NCBI GenBank assembly: GCA_017506865.1
Contig: JAFCMP010000514.1
Span: forward strand, 434,001-498,000
Source of the DNA: Tribonema minus
Taxonomy: Eukaryota; Sar; Xanthophyceae; Tribonematales; Tribonemataceae
Direction of reading: 5' to 3'
DNA: 64,000 nucleotides
Shown here: piece after piece, positions 55,901-63,434 of the stretch
How positions within the stretch are numbered: the first letter of the stretch is position 1
Layout: every line of letters begins with the position of its first letter
Made by a program: the position numbers and the translations under genes
Notes under the pieces: generated by a model
Database searches by the model: none
What the model was told of the DNA's origin: nothing
What the model saw: the letters and a program-made list of their open reading frames with translations, nothing else

Positions 55901-58900
55901 AGACCCGTGCAGCACGCACTGCTTCGTTGACATCAAGGGGGCGGGTCACGACGTAGCGGTGCACCACTACGCCGCCCCGTCATAAGCATTCTAGTGCAGG
56001 AACCTAGCGTGATTAACGTTTAACTCGCTTCCCACGGCTGTTCTTTACGTATCGCTTTACGTAATCTGGGTCCTCGAAAGGCTTTGACACTATTCGAGCA
56101 GTGATACATTGAACAGCGATCACCACGCTGCTGCCCTTGCGGGCGGGGTTAGCACGAGGTAAGGACTGTCTTCGGGTGCCAAATTGAAGCGGCTTACCTT
56201 GTGATGCTGTCATGAATGCAAACAAGCAAGCTGGAAGAGCAAAACAAGTAGACACGCTTCAGAGAACTCAAATGAAATGTTATGCGAAAGGAAACGCGAT
56301 GCGCTTACCGGATATTTTATTCTGTTGCTGAGAGACGGAAGGCTTGGGGCTGGACGACGGCTGGCACAGCAAGGTTCGGGCTTGCTGCTTGCAGGGGAGG
56401 TTCTGATGCTGTGCATACTACTTTGATGTGCCCTTTGGCATGTGACCCAACTAGTTGCACCTGCCTTCAACTAAGGTCAGGCCAGCTCTCAATCACATGT
56501 CAAGGTCTACACCGACTACACAGGTCTACTGAGACCTGTGCCAACCTGTGAGGTGTAACTGCCTGTAACTGTCTGAATACACCCCCAAGCCGTATCACAA
56601 GCAAAGGTCGTGGAGGAGCACCTGGGCAGGCTACTGGGCAATCACCAGCAGTTTGCACCGTCGCACTGCGCCGACAACTTCCGGCTTAGCTTGTACTTGA
56701 AGTAAAGAAAGACACTACTCAGCCACTACACCTGCAAGTGCCAGTGATTCTCACGGTGCAAGAGCGACATATGATTCCGCGCTGTTTACTCTCAGCCTGA
56801 CCAGTTTGTGAGCGCTGCTGTACTAATGCTAACCCTACCCCTAACCCTTGTCCCCTGCCCTGCGCCACTCACCTGAACGGCCAAGTTGCAACCATTGGTG
56901 AGATCGCTCTGAAGCGCGTCGATTCGGTCGGCGGTGTATGCAGCCCAGCCATCCTGGTTGAGCGTTGTGGACTTGGTCACAAATGTGCGCTGGGGGGAGG
57001 GGGGGTGGGGGTGGGGGGGGGGGGGGGCATGAAGATGTGTGGGGTTGGCAGCAGTTGAAGTATATTTGACCAGAGCCACTACGTGAAAGTGCAAGAGTCG
57101 CTTCCTAGGTTTGAGGCCGTGCGTCACGCAGGACACCTGCACAGATGTTGCCCCAATGTGTTTCACTACTGAATATGTGGCAAAAGGGCTTTGTGCGTAG
57201 ACATTCAGTGGCAGTAATACTGTAATATTGGTGTCGCTTGCTCAACAACACTTTTCGTAAGGCAGCTGAAGTGCTTGTGGTAGCTTGAAGTGCACAAGAT
57301 CTGAACTTTACTGCAATGGCACCTTGGTGAACTTTCTTCTGTTTTGTTTGAGCGGCGAAACCCCTGTCATGCAGTACTCCACAGAAGTACCTGGTGAACT
57401 CAGGTGCAGACGCACATGCCGAAGCACTGGTGGATGAAAGCGGATGCAATTTTTGACCCTTAAAGTAAAAAGGACTCATGCAAGAACCTGTCACACATAA
57501 GACATGTCTTAGCATTGCCACTGCATCAAAGCACACCCGTGCAGGTAGAGTGCACTCAGTGCAACCTGTGTGCACCGGGCGCCAGTTGCTAACGGTCTGG
57601 TGTGTCTACTGCACATACCCGATGTTATACAGGGTTTTTTGCCCCTGACGCAGAGTCGATTAAGGTCAGATTTGCACAGTACAACGATATATATGCAAGC
57701 ACAAATTTCAAAACGCGCATACAGCTCAACATACTCCAAACATATAGCCATACACTAAGGGTATGTATACTTGCCGTCGTCGCACACGCTGAGACGTCAC
57801 AGTGTGCCGTCTGAATGCATGTCCTACCCGCCATGTTGAGATGGCCGATTATACCGAAGATCACGAAGCTGGCATGCTCGTGCCACTGCACAAACTGCAT
57901 CATCTTACTCCTGGTGTCGATTGCGCCAACAACAACAATTGCAATCTGCACCTGCCAAGCACAGGCAGATTCTGGGCTGTGCTGCAGTGCTGGTGTCCAA
58001 GCTAATAGCACGCAGTGCAGACTAGGCTGCTGCATTTTTTAGTGAAGCCCAGGCATACCATATACTAGGACACCCGACCTCCCTCAGGGCCTTTGTTGAT
58101 GAGTGCAAGTCCATAAGCACAGGCGAAACACACACTTCAAGCATTTACAAGCTCCAGTCTCACCTTGACATAGGGCGTCTCAAACTCGCGCACATTCTGG
58201 TACACCCACGGCTTGGTCAGCTGGGACATGGGCGTATGAACCTCATCGCGCACGATTGGAATTTCCAAGAAAGTGCCGGCGGCTTTCTTGATTGAGTCGA
58301 ACCAGGCCTTAGCCGTTGAGGTCTCGAATGTCTCGTCGTCGCCCTTGAGATTCGCCCACTGCACGTACAGCATGATAGCTGGGGGTTGCAGCAGGACGTC
58401 GACATTGCCATACTCCTCCTGCAGGGGGGGGCAATGCAGGGGGGGGTGAAGTTGAAAGAAGGTTATGATGGGGGACCGAACAGAGCAGATCATCGACACA
58501 GCAGCATTGGGGAAACGGGCATAGGGAATAGAACGTGAAGTTTCATTTATGTTACACCTCACCTTGTGCAGCGTGCGCATGTGCACGTCGATGTTGTCGA
58601 CGCCGTACAGGGCAGGATTTGCTGACCAGCGCTGACGACCGTGACGCAGAAATCGATGTCTGCCGGCAAGGCGTCGTCGCTCGCCATGTCTGCCTTGATG
58701 TCGAGCAGCTTTTTAAGGCGGTCCTTGTCGTAAAGGGACAGAAGCTGCAGGCAGAGCCACAGAGAAACAGTTTCACGGGAGTCAGGACAACATATTAATT
58801 ATTATTTTCTTGCATAGGGCGCACAAAAGCGCTATGTACACCATTTTGGCACCTGATTTATCAACAGGTACGCATATCAGACGCACAGATTGCGTCAGCA

Positions 58901-59715
58901 TTGACTGTAATTACCCTGGTCATGATTTACGAAGGTATTTTACTTCAAGGTAGGTAGTCCTCACAATCTGACAGCACTACATGAGATCATGAACTTGAAG
59001 GAATCTTTTCGCATCGCCTCACCTTCAGGCCGCGCGAGTTGGGGTGATCCTTGTCGCTGTGCGGCCGGAGCGTCACATGAGTCAGCACGCCAAAGTTGCC
59101 AGGGCTGCCGCCAAGGACGGCCCAAAACAGGTCCCGGTCGTCGTCATCGCCACTGCCACGTGCAATCTCACGGATCCTCCCGTCCGCAGTGATGACCCTG
59201 ATGGCCGTGATGTGGTCGCCGAACAGCCCGAAGGCGCGCGTGAGCTGGCCGTAGCCGCCGGTGTGCGCGTGCCCGCCAACATGCACGTGGCTGCACTGCC
59301 CGTGCGGCACGAAGTGGCCCGTCGCGCCGAGCTTCGCGTTGAGCTCCGCGAGACCGAAGCTGACGCCGACGCGCACCTCGTCGTGGGCGGCGTTCCACTC
59401 GAAATCCGTGTACGCTCGGCTCAGGTCGAGCTGGATGTTGCGGCCCGCCGTCGACGACGCGCCGCTGTACTGGTGCCCGCCCGTGCGCACAGCGACCGCG
59501 AGCGAGTTGTCAAACGCGTTCTTCATCGCCGCCCGCACGTCGCCGTCCGCGTTGGGGTGCCTTGGGGTAGATGATGGCGGCGGGGTCCATCCCACCCTCG
59601 TGGAAGTGCGAGCTGAAGGCATACTGGTAGCGACGCGCCTCGTAGTCGTGGCCACCGCCCTCTCGGCGGAAGACTTCGCCCTCGAAGAGGGGCAGGGCCG
59701 CAGTCGCTGTGACCG

Positions 59716-59764
<49 letters not shown>

Positions 59765-59794
59765 TAAGTCCGCTCCATTTGCGTTGGGAGCCAT
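43921..59794 (-). CDS. BBE-type FAD-linked oxidase (five exons, two frame breaks)
   Basis: Exons: 59794-59023, 58744-58563, 58418-58164, 56989-56873, 44412-43921, all GT-AG, joined in phase 0, about 604 aa. The N-terminus has a 15-Ala run encoded by GCC repeats. The FAD domain has RTGGHQYSGASS, whose His is the expected covalent flavin site. GQCSHVHVGGH...GGYG gives a Cys at the second covalent site. Bicovalent flavin is therefore predicted, as in berberine-bridge-like and sugar/alcohol oxidases. The last exon carries the C-terminal BBE module (YARLCNLKLKFDPAGVF, then FCVG). The substrate is unknown. Exon 1 has one extra base near 59560 (after AAIIYPK), and exon 2 lacks one base near 58625. 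These may be pseudogene lesions or assembly indels. An earlier start with a hydrophobic CVILAAGAS segment is possible. The last intron is 12,460 bp because a retrotransposon sits in it. Confidence 0.8.
44536..44539. repeat. retrotransposon target duplication, left
   Basis: CAAG, repeated at 56598-56601 directly after the other LTR. Confidence 0.75.
44540..44952 (-). repeat. 3' LTR of the gypsy element (413 bp)
   Basis: It begins TGAAGCGG and ends CGTATCA on the plus strand, so it has TG...CA ends. By eye it is identical to 56185-56597, and open frames translated from both copies are the same residue for residue. Just inside it, on the element's strand, is a purine tract AAAGAAGGGGGAT that fits a polypurine tract. 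Confidence 0.95.
45195..47732 (-). CDS. gypsy integrase with chromodomain/Tudor-like tail
   Basis: The recognisable part is the 796-codon frame from 47585. Residues ~137-185 hold the HHCC zinc module (H...H, then CMTC) with YFWPGM. The DDE core has NIDITEPG (D ~212), CSDKGK (D ~270) and NGVAEHAN (E ~306). A GPW-type module (RYVGPWQIEAR) follows near 440-460. Three further small beta-type segments come next. One at ~508-562 resembles a chromodomain (EKLYGVLDRQ, YKWQSI). One at ~595-652 resembles a Tudor fold (YWRIRYEDGEWEQMTR). One at ~718-767 also has a barrel-like pattern (WYHFPTGWSRG, FDVLFDGE). Such readers are known to guide integration in chromoviruses; their role here is inferred. The frame is continuous with the RNase H part except for one TAA. 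Confidence 0.9.
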   Translation of the reverse strand, partial: AEPVNKYTGSWEHSQAQRLLRQIACDRRRSISSKRAKCSVTTAQPAADSLEEGEIPEVEAAADADEADEPPDGEAVLGKRKKTLPRPEVVQLLKRVAEGDSPATPAMLSRAAFLEVQKADGFCQAVSKMLIEGDIPEGAELAAHVLAQREQYTIEEDGLLVHSSTSHPKRGMVLLQWVVPVVLRTLVMRLGHDDASAMHCGIGATHTRIFERYFWPGMGADIRTYVQSCMTCLERKRASSTQYRQWLAEPVRMWQRLNIDITEPGIQSTAGHRYVLTIVEARSGFVWLSAMHGQGTRDVTPHLMTVFLEVGALVEELCSDKGKVFLGNVVSDLCRAFKVKRIETSAYHPQTNGVAEHANGRAKKALASWVSAQQTNWHEGLELVQFVLRTTPRDETGLTPFFCVYGREASLPHDAFMHEDGSRKLDLHEEIEHKLDMLELADKVVSKALQVRAQKITKRNEAIKRAVKFAVGDYVMIRLPRQRDRSAALDARYVGPWQIEARTGESGLSFICRMMGRRVRHTTAHVENMKPFHMRPSAMLEPGVHAMLSPRQVEELADGEKLYGVLDRQAGPNGSWQYKWQSIDGKSHAWVSEDDMLQEVTPWTLDAFHALYELRNEGRLPAYAIRPTPKEDAGMRRESALQLYPIGTALVREHRTVVGGPITYVWGAVKNFVSPYWRIRYEDGEWEQMTRTQVKSAIQLAEAVRDKAKKLQAQSAPDSASSASPNSQVTRGLPPSQTSSEASSAQDSAQPQISLVRLPKLPSDFGSDFEGEVIWYHFPTGWSRGVLGEFYPARSQFTFDVLFDGEKTVRRMRLRPGDYRTPKDSPYSSWNVLAARSISSEESAK
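47733..48330 (-). CDS. gypsy RNase H C-terminal part (frameshifted from pol)
   Basis: The frame contains AVECLAVVLALNHFRPY, VVTDAAALRWLL and IQEYDVTIQHRPGKRHANAD, the standard RNase H end of gypsy pol. It sits +1 relative to the pol frame that stops at 48331-48333 after GYFSKLN. One extra base accounts for the break, which falls within the RNase H domain, so a mutation or assembly error is likelier than programmed recoding. It ends at a TAA (47733-47735), after which the same frame continues open into the integrase. Confidence 0.85.
48331..54726 (-). CDS. gag-methyltransferase-protease-RT polyprotein
   Basis: The frame is 2,109 codons from 54660, open from 54726. Residues 1-200 are Pro/Ala-rich. 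Residues ~200-560 are a helical gag region ending near PKVVATAQQKWQAAP. Near 685-705 is a Cys/His cluster (CLGC...H...CPQC). Residues ~785-1095 form a C5-methyltransferase: motif I ICCGALGGAIAGG (~793), motif IV SPPCTDFSAEGK (~868, catalytic Cys), motif VI YENVPG (~904) and a VIII-like CRRQWVYIVIV (~950). Residues ~1375-1385 carry the protease site VDCGATV, where most have DSG or DTG. RT spans ~1740-1990 with SLDLAAGYHQI and YIDDVLVYG (~1905). RNase H starts with YTDASKTATAGVL (~2060). The methyltransferase is embedded without any stop or splice signal, so it would be made as part of the polyprotein. Confidence 0.93.
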   Translation of the reverse strand, partial: EKTRTNKSPRKTPRAAATTAPVVPVAAPVVPAAPAKSAAPAPAKSTVPVAALVAPAVAPPKVARSQPAKTSVTRGARVPVAAPEVAPAAPTPQSSKPSARLVAPTYYTAPARAPKASDKSPVTQPRRGASGKARRVPVVPRSVPVVQSAPVVPRSAPVIPRKPVEQQAAERRRAVRQLLESSESSGDEGGVPFDPEGTDEAYDQWREGIEARVEAHQRAAKAAKTAATFAEIHERALYERLGELQLRVTRAPSESKNMVKNSLLPMARTFAAEQAEEVRKHNVALLEKRGHDFKASQFGELLTIGEHRKRSNSWHRFAFGTGDGEEAELWRMLREFENTPLVTEEARLAADTYPRSLVTHPFLNTDGHSDTSDDDAAGAAASPREDGAVAGVATSASALGESIRTAGAVEPSYSSVAMTVRKPKVDLRGFGGTGVVIVTQVGRLEASIRAFERSCDTRGVPKSAYSEALLQSLTKSQYADLTSAVTNERTGMLETRAFSDLSYEQMVQCLTAAYDSTSARQIALQKYHELTRTSGTSPEVWGREVVAAAHDAGCADNQQIVRMKFVHELPLCCRQEVNGMYETWDLKNTAFPKVVATAQQKWQAAPIDERETRNVVSAMAAAHISTPPYSDTGKRPAKDGWSVVSNDHRYKKKNKLSAVRAVLAGLSANERRQLGVSDRAPQGKASSAGDNGGGGAKPQSNFKCLGCRVNQGDWDTLMRHKTTCPQCIAHRKRMAEKHRQGESHLQLSAALVGSDLPAASSASAISELPGVVRADACSAQVAEHATDAVYDVSLRAQMAAIEGGPEPPPRVIKHASICCGALGGAIAGGKLTSRAGFVTRTVLAVDKNVKAIEALHEVHPEVPTMTACMTDAKVVARLLDEKPDITTISPPCTDFSAEGKKVEGEAAECTVHAARLIVRAKLRVVLYENVPGVLVSRAFARAVRILKSAGYMLYIAKLKASEFEVPCRRQWVYIVIVPAGVASREALQRFGAVINTKRLQSRPTSVRSRLRCPERTFFLQPRSAQHPGVLDADGLLPSPVRRLPGRPTASYVAHAKDAGPVASARLLSLAEMAVLMTYYHELPASACSSDVRRYIADLFIPEMAFHLFVAIEASGLCTLPEQQVRLPRRSDSTLRHSVDCPPPSWLAGQSGSLVQAATAVHAAPTSSAHCSAAVARSIHAKAHDAGYAEVPIIPMRSAWEEPEVDLAVVQPGMADIVEVDDSDSGSDSEWDSQSVMSVCSSADDMDIDTEISAPPIAAAAARKKLGGGTDPRLAPGELKAALRRAGLDAQSLGILDHVPGVSKLDTAPPVSVAETIKNLTEEITKPREPVKLPHVDLAVGSPEPSSVERSKSEAPVEYIRPVAGVVPPGQMFVSASLRVQSNSQTPKELYVRAMVDCGATVTIMGKRIADKLPNSYVCTPQQGDYTEILLADGKTSLQISGVVNAWLRFKNKMFLHKFYVVNAPMDVLLGTDFFAPHGSVISYHGGSPAFFPGGLKGVAIRPMHDKNRADNANAHAAALASCKGNGSAESTEAPDKPQQCSARMAYNTVLAPSSETIVELTLLPKPKRVQPYEALLMPQETVTTEMMRGKGVKANITALTVNASGTIYATLSNTSMYPVYVRRNTYWGKVTPIKADDLLEVQTATQQALEAKLLVIAAKRHSENAKLVAELAASIGKTAKEVAQEVQRLADLSQRHNDQLENCTDAELEEILVKDGRLAPHLQGRGKDGVLLKRKALDMLKKHRNVFAKDPKNPRVTQHFEIDVDTQTAEPVADKARHWAFKEAEYIMKQIQMMAKRQQIEPSASAWASNPVLVVQGDKIRFCIDFRKLNAVTKRDSHGLGNMDDMMRAVQGARILSSLDLAAGYHQIPLAKTAKAKTAFRAPDGSLWHYKVAPFGLVNLPAQFTRLMHQVLGDALGSHALVYIDDVLVYGTDIEEHIEQLDDVLGRIGAAGMSVSRPKCQLFQAEVKFLGHIVGAAGTRPDPDKVKAMLDMSPPLKGGVPDKQLVQVVMGVFNYYRRYVPNFGAISEPIVALTKNKAVMVWGSAQERAFKRLKSAMCDSRIVMHPDFSLPFVLYTDASKTATAGVLTQFRPVSEVERATAGQPYAHTGRRRIAEGEEVREVVVGYFSKLN
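51375..52305 (-). other. C5 cytosine methyltransferase domain within the retrotransposon polyprotein
   Basis: The visible motifs, in correct order and spacing, are the SAM-binding loop (ICCGALGG followed by AVDKN), the catalytic PPC with DFS-x-x-G, ENV, and a degenerate motif VIII (CRR where QRR is usual). The C-terminal end (ADLFIPEMAFHLFVAIEASG) stands where the GNSV-type motif X normally lies and is poorly conserved. Catalytic residues (Cys of PPC, Glu of ENV) are intact, so the domain may be active. Targets are unknown. The motif style does not clearly match DNMT1, CMT or DNMT3 and could be of prokaryotic or viral origin. Confidence 0.88.
54651..55193 (-). CDS. gypsy ORF1 (gag N-terminus)
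   Basis: ATG at 55193; 180 codons. The protein is low-complexity, Ser/Gly/Pro-rich, then has a helical segment (AMVARQLRLRQKREQLAAMG) before a short tail. It overlaps the long frame by 76 nt (54726-54651). The long frame lies at -1 relative to ORF1, and a run of six A (54725-54720, codons AAA AAA) sits right at the start of the overlap. This suggests -1 ribosomal slippage to make the Gag-Pol fusion. A plain indel is the alternative. Confidence 0.75.
   Translation of the reverse strand: MVKTDHGSKKPTSGSSRSGGVSGGARPAGSTAAKSNKGGQCSATRPAPSSGDKPSRPPPRPAAASAQPSQVGASAPDTSASVRPTESVVTGAAPPMIRNFAESSDEPSGGGSEAEAMVARQLRLRQKREQLAAMGIMLSEAQVAEGEEAFARAAVEKKLAPTKAHARHRVQLQQPRQLCR
55194..56184 (-). other. retrotransposon 5' leader with primer-binding site
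   Basis: This is about 1 kb between the 5' LTR and ORF1 with no convincing coding frame. The candidate primer-binding site TGGCACCCGAAGAC lies 3 nt inside the LTR boundary. Confidence 0.7.
56185..56597 (-). repeat. 5' LTR of the gypsy element (413 bp)
   Basis: It appears identical to 44540-44952. As the 5' LTR on the minus strand it should carry the element's promoter; no specific promoter motif was identified. Confidence 0.95.
56598..56601. repeat. retrotransposon target duplication, right
   Basis: CAAG, matching 44536-44539. Confidence 0.75.
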
Positions 59795-62488
59795 GATGTT
59801 CGGGCTGTCACTAGCACCTGCCGCGAGGATGACACACAACTATAAAGCGAATGGTGAGAGAAGCTTCCGTCAGCGTACTGCTAAGTGTGTGTGCCAGCGG
59901 CGCAGCGCACCATGCAATTTGCTGAAATCAATTGACAAATTGTTACAGTATTGTTCAGTACAAGTTAACTCCCACAATGTTGATGTTGGCGGATGACGTC
60001 AACTGGTGCAGCAGGGGGTCCTGCTAGATTATCTTGTTTGGTCACATGGCTGAGTACGAGTGCATTGCAACCACAAACTGTAGATAGCCACGTGCGTGGC
60101 GCATTACGCCCTGTGGTAGGCACTTCTCCTCCTGGGTTACAGCTTCAGCATGCCCAATTCAACGAGACGCGTAGCCAAGGCAACTCGTGGACAGCAAGTC
60201 GTCAGCAGCCGGGTGGCAGACACGAGGCAGATGACAAAACTTCGGTCCCTATGGAAGTCCAGGACTCGCAGAGTATACGCCCAAGAGGAAAGCAATAAGA
60301 CTTCTGTCGAGTACGTACCTCACTTCGGTTGCTGCCTCGGGACAGGTGCTCTTAAGGCTGATGCACCAGTAGCTGAGTGATCTCAGGCGAGGCGAGGTGC
60401 AGTCTTTTTCAAGAATTTGCAGAGAAATTCGCTGTGGCAGAAACGCCGAGTTTGGCTCTGAGTTTGGCCGCAGAATGATACGCACTCGAAAGTGCCTAAC
60501 CCTACTGTACTGTCGCTCGAGCACGCTCAGCCACTCCACCGCATCCCAGAAAAGCACATGACAACATCATCAACGACCGCTGCGCTTCAAAAATGTCAAA
60601 GTCTTAAAGTTACTAAGAAGGAAGAAGTTCCGGGAGCGAGCTTGACTTTTAAGGCAGCCTGTTTCGAATCGGCAACGAAGATAGCATCATTGCAGCCAGT
60701 GGGGATGCGCTGGAGCATGCAATATATCCGCATCCACACCAATTCACATTTCATTGCATTTTAAAAAAGAATAATGTAGCATATACTTGTTTGAAAACCA
60801 CAATTCAATGAATTCATGGAAAACCACAATTCAATGAATTCAACAACACTAAGTACCCACAAGCGCTGACTTGTCTTTGATGGTGCATCGTGCTCTCTCT
60901 CAGCGCAGCAACTGGTCTGTTTCTCATACAACACTGCACGCCAGGCATGCGCAAATGACTAGCTACAGAGCAAGCGCGAACGCACACGACAGAGCGACCA
61001 ACCATGAGTAACCATTGAGGTGATCTCGTTGCCTTTGTAAAGTAGTGGAGCGCTCCCGTTGAACGTCGGAAGCTCCTCCCGCCACCAAGTCGTTGTTGCG
61101 CGAGCGCAACAGGCATATGTGCCGTCGCAAGCGGTGTGTTTGCGCATGTTGTTACAGTAAGTCGCTCGTCCCCCTCCCCCTCTCATCCCCCTTAAGTTCC
61201 CACGTTTCCACCACAATTGATGTCATGGAGCCTCTTGGTGGTGTCCGGTTGTTGTTGTCAAGTGCTCGTCTTGATGGCAAGCGCATTGCGTCCGTGCAGT
61301 GTGCTTTATTCCTTGCTGTCGGATCCCTCGCCGACGGGCACAGGGTCCTGTACACAAGCGCAGCAAAACCGCAAGGACAGCATGTCAGAAGGGCATGTAC
61401 TATTCAATTTCGCTTCGAAAGGGGCGCGAAAAGTACTCTCTGTACTTTGAGGTACTTTGATGTACATGTATATGGCAATGTCAATTTTTGGCGCCCTCAG
61501 CGAAAATTGATTAAACCACAGATACTCTAGAACAGTACAGACACAGTCCCAAGCCACGAGGGGCCGAGTCAATCGCGTTCAAAAAAGCTCAACGGACGGC
61601 GTTCACCACGTGCATTTTTGCAGCCACGATACAATTTGCCACTTGCGCTGTGCCATGCCGCAGCGTGATGGCTAATGGATACTTCAAGTACTTTTTAATA
61701 CTGTCTGCGCTTGAAACTCCCGCCCAACTGCGCCTTACAAAGTCAAAGTGATGAAGGCCCGCTGCGGCCACCTCTTCAACATGGGCATACTTCCAAGTAT
61801 ACACATGCACCTAAGGCGTGCATGGGTGCTCCTTGCGTACACAGAAGGAGCGTGCCAAATCATATCGTCTAGGCGAGTTCCTGATGCCAATCTCTGCCCA
61901 CAGTTGCCAGCATTGAAGAATACACGCGCTCTGTCTTGCCAGCACTTGAGGCTGTGTTGGTGCCGCAACGCCTTTTGTACCTCAATCCTGCTCCTTGGTG
62001 TTCAAGCGCACGAATGTCAGGTGACGTACAAGCAAATGGATCTGCAGCGGAGCATGCCCTCTGCCGATGGGTAGGTGTACTCTTGCTATGGATTGAGGCC
62101 AGTAAGCACACTTCACCATGACATGCCCCTGGTCGTGCTGAACGCAACACGTGCTGTCCTCATCATAGATGCAACAACTTGCTCTCAACGTTTGAAAAAG
62201 CCATGCGTACAAGCTTGCTGCTCATTGGTGGTTAGAACTGCTGGACGCATGACAAGTGAGTTGTCAAGTGCAGCATGGTTCTGCCTCATTTCACGTCATT
62301 GCGCTTGCAGCTATGCGTCTCGCCATTGTTGCATCATCAACCACATGCCTGAGAGTCTCAGCTTCCCCAATGTACCGAAGATGGGCGCGCGCAGCTTCAA
62401 CTTCAACCACAGCCAAAGCGAAAACATACATTTTCTTCTAAAACGTGCAGGGGCACTACTTCAAAGCTGAGTTGAAGAAGTGACACAC
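59795..62488. other. 5' flank of the oxidase gene; no gene recognised
   Basis: About 2.7 kb with only short frames on both strands. It includes a 27-bp direct repeat at about 60793-60843 (AAAACCACAATTCAATGAAT twice). The oxidase promoter and the downstream part of the acidic minus-strand gene's first intron would lie here. Confidence 0.4.
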
Positions 62489-62629
62489 CTTTGTCTCCTC
62501 CTCCTCCTCCTCGTCCCTGGGCTCGCGCCAGTGCGTCTCGTCATCGCCATCGTCATCGTCATCGACGTCCGCATCCCCAAACAGGCCGCTCTTGGTCTCC
62601 GACGCCACAATCTTGGTCGCCCGCGCCAT
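62489..62629 (-). CDS. acidic first coding exon of an unidentified gene
   Basis: ATG at 62629, 47 codons, ending in phase 0 at AAG|GTGTGT. It begins MARATKIVASETKSGLFGDA and continues as an Asp run, then a Glu run (EEEEEE). An AG (GTCACAG) lies just upstream of the ATG, consistent with a 5' UTR intron. The codon pattern is too ordered for chance, but no partner exon was found downstream and the protein is not recognised. Confidence 0.5.
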
Positions 62630-62911
62630 TGCCTGTGACGCAGTAGCCGTTAGAAGTTACAATCATGATCAAGTTGTGCTTTAATTTAAAGTCACAAACA
62701 GTTGCGGCTCCATTCAAGCGGTGCCAGCAAACTGGATACACATGATAAAGCAACCTGAAAACTTCAAGTTTAAGCGTTTTTTAACAGCCCATCCACGCCA
62801 GGCATGTCCATAGTAAGGTGTCACCATTGAGTCATCTCCTGGAAGTGGTACGAGCAGTGCATGTGTGTTTGCGCACCATTCCTGCTACATCGAGCGATTT
62901 TGGCAGAATTG

Positions 62912-63426
62912 TAGAGTTATGAGCCGGCCTCCCAAACCGTCTGATTTGCAGCCGGGGTAGCTCACCGACCGCCTAAGCCGTCTAAGACGGAACTTGGTGA
63001 CTGCTACCGTCTTTGACCGTCTTTTCCGTCTTAGCCGGTTGAGCAGGTCAGCCAGCTTATCAATCAGAAGCGAATTAACCCCTTTCGCCTACCCCGATCA
63101 GTGAAGCACGCTACCAATCCCTGATGCTGCATGCATCCTGCTCAGAGCATTAAAAAAATTTCAACTTCCAGACTTCAACTTTCAGTTGAAGTGAACCAAA
63201 AAAAGATGTGGTGGTGGCTTGAGTGAGCTTGTGCTTGCTTGCTACCAGCGGCGGCGGCATCAGCATTCGTGTCTTGACATCTTACGTGAGCCACATGACT
63301 GCTGCTGCATGATATAAGCCGTGCGAGTCATTTCTGAAAAAGCCGGAAAAGACGGTCCCTCGAGATTCCGTCTTTTCGGCTGCGCCGGAGTCGAGCCGGT
63401 TCAGACGGTTCCGGCTCATAACTCTA
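62912..63426. mobile_element. hAT-type MITE (515 bp)
   Basis: The ends are inverted repeats, TAGAGTTATGAGCCGG at the left and its complement at the right, extended by diverged ACCGTCT-type blocks. The 8-bp flanks are CAGAATTG (62904-62911) and CAAAATTG (63427-63434), a target duplication with one mismatch. The interior has repeated AGACGG/CCGTCT words and no coding frame. TAGAG ends and an 8-bp duplication place it with hAT elements, but the terminal sequence beyond the first five bases differs from the hAT at 24.6 kb, so that element is probably not its partner. Confidence 0.85.
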
Positions 63427-63434
63427 CAAAATTG

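Larger units (their letters stand above)
44540..56597 (-). mobile_element. complete Ty3/gypsy LTR retrotransposon with a DNA methyltransferase domain (12,058 bp)
   Basis: Two matching 413-bp LTRs and a CAAG duplication bound it. It reads on the minus strand, the same as its host gene. Downstream of the 5' LTR is TTTGGCACCCGAAGAC, a candidate tRNA primer site (TGG plus 11). The internal order is leader (~1 kb), ORF1, then one 2,109-codon frame with gag, zinc motif, C5-methyltransferase, aspartic protease, RT and the start of RNase H. After that come the RNase H end and an integrase frame with chromatin-reader-like modules. RT before integrase places it in Ty3/gypsy. Identical LTRs imply a recent insertion. 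Two lesions in pol (near 48331 and 47733) mean this copy may not be autonomous. Confidence 0.95.

Noticed and set aside
55313..56255. Small open frames in the retrotransposon leader
   Set aside because: No motif, and the 56013-56255 frame runs through the primer-binding site and LTR boundary.
59044..59574. Plus-strand 176-codon open frame
   Set aside because: Shadow of the FAD-domain exon of the oxidase, whose minus-strand frame has clear flavin motifs.
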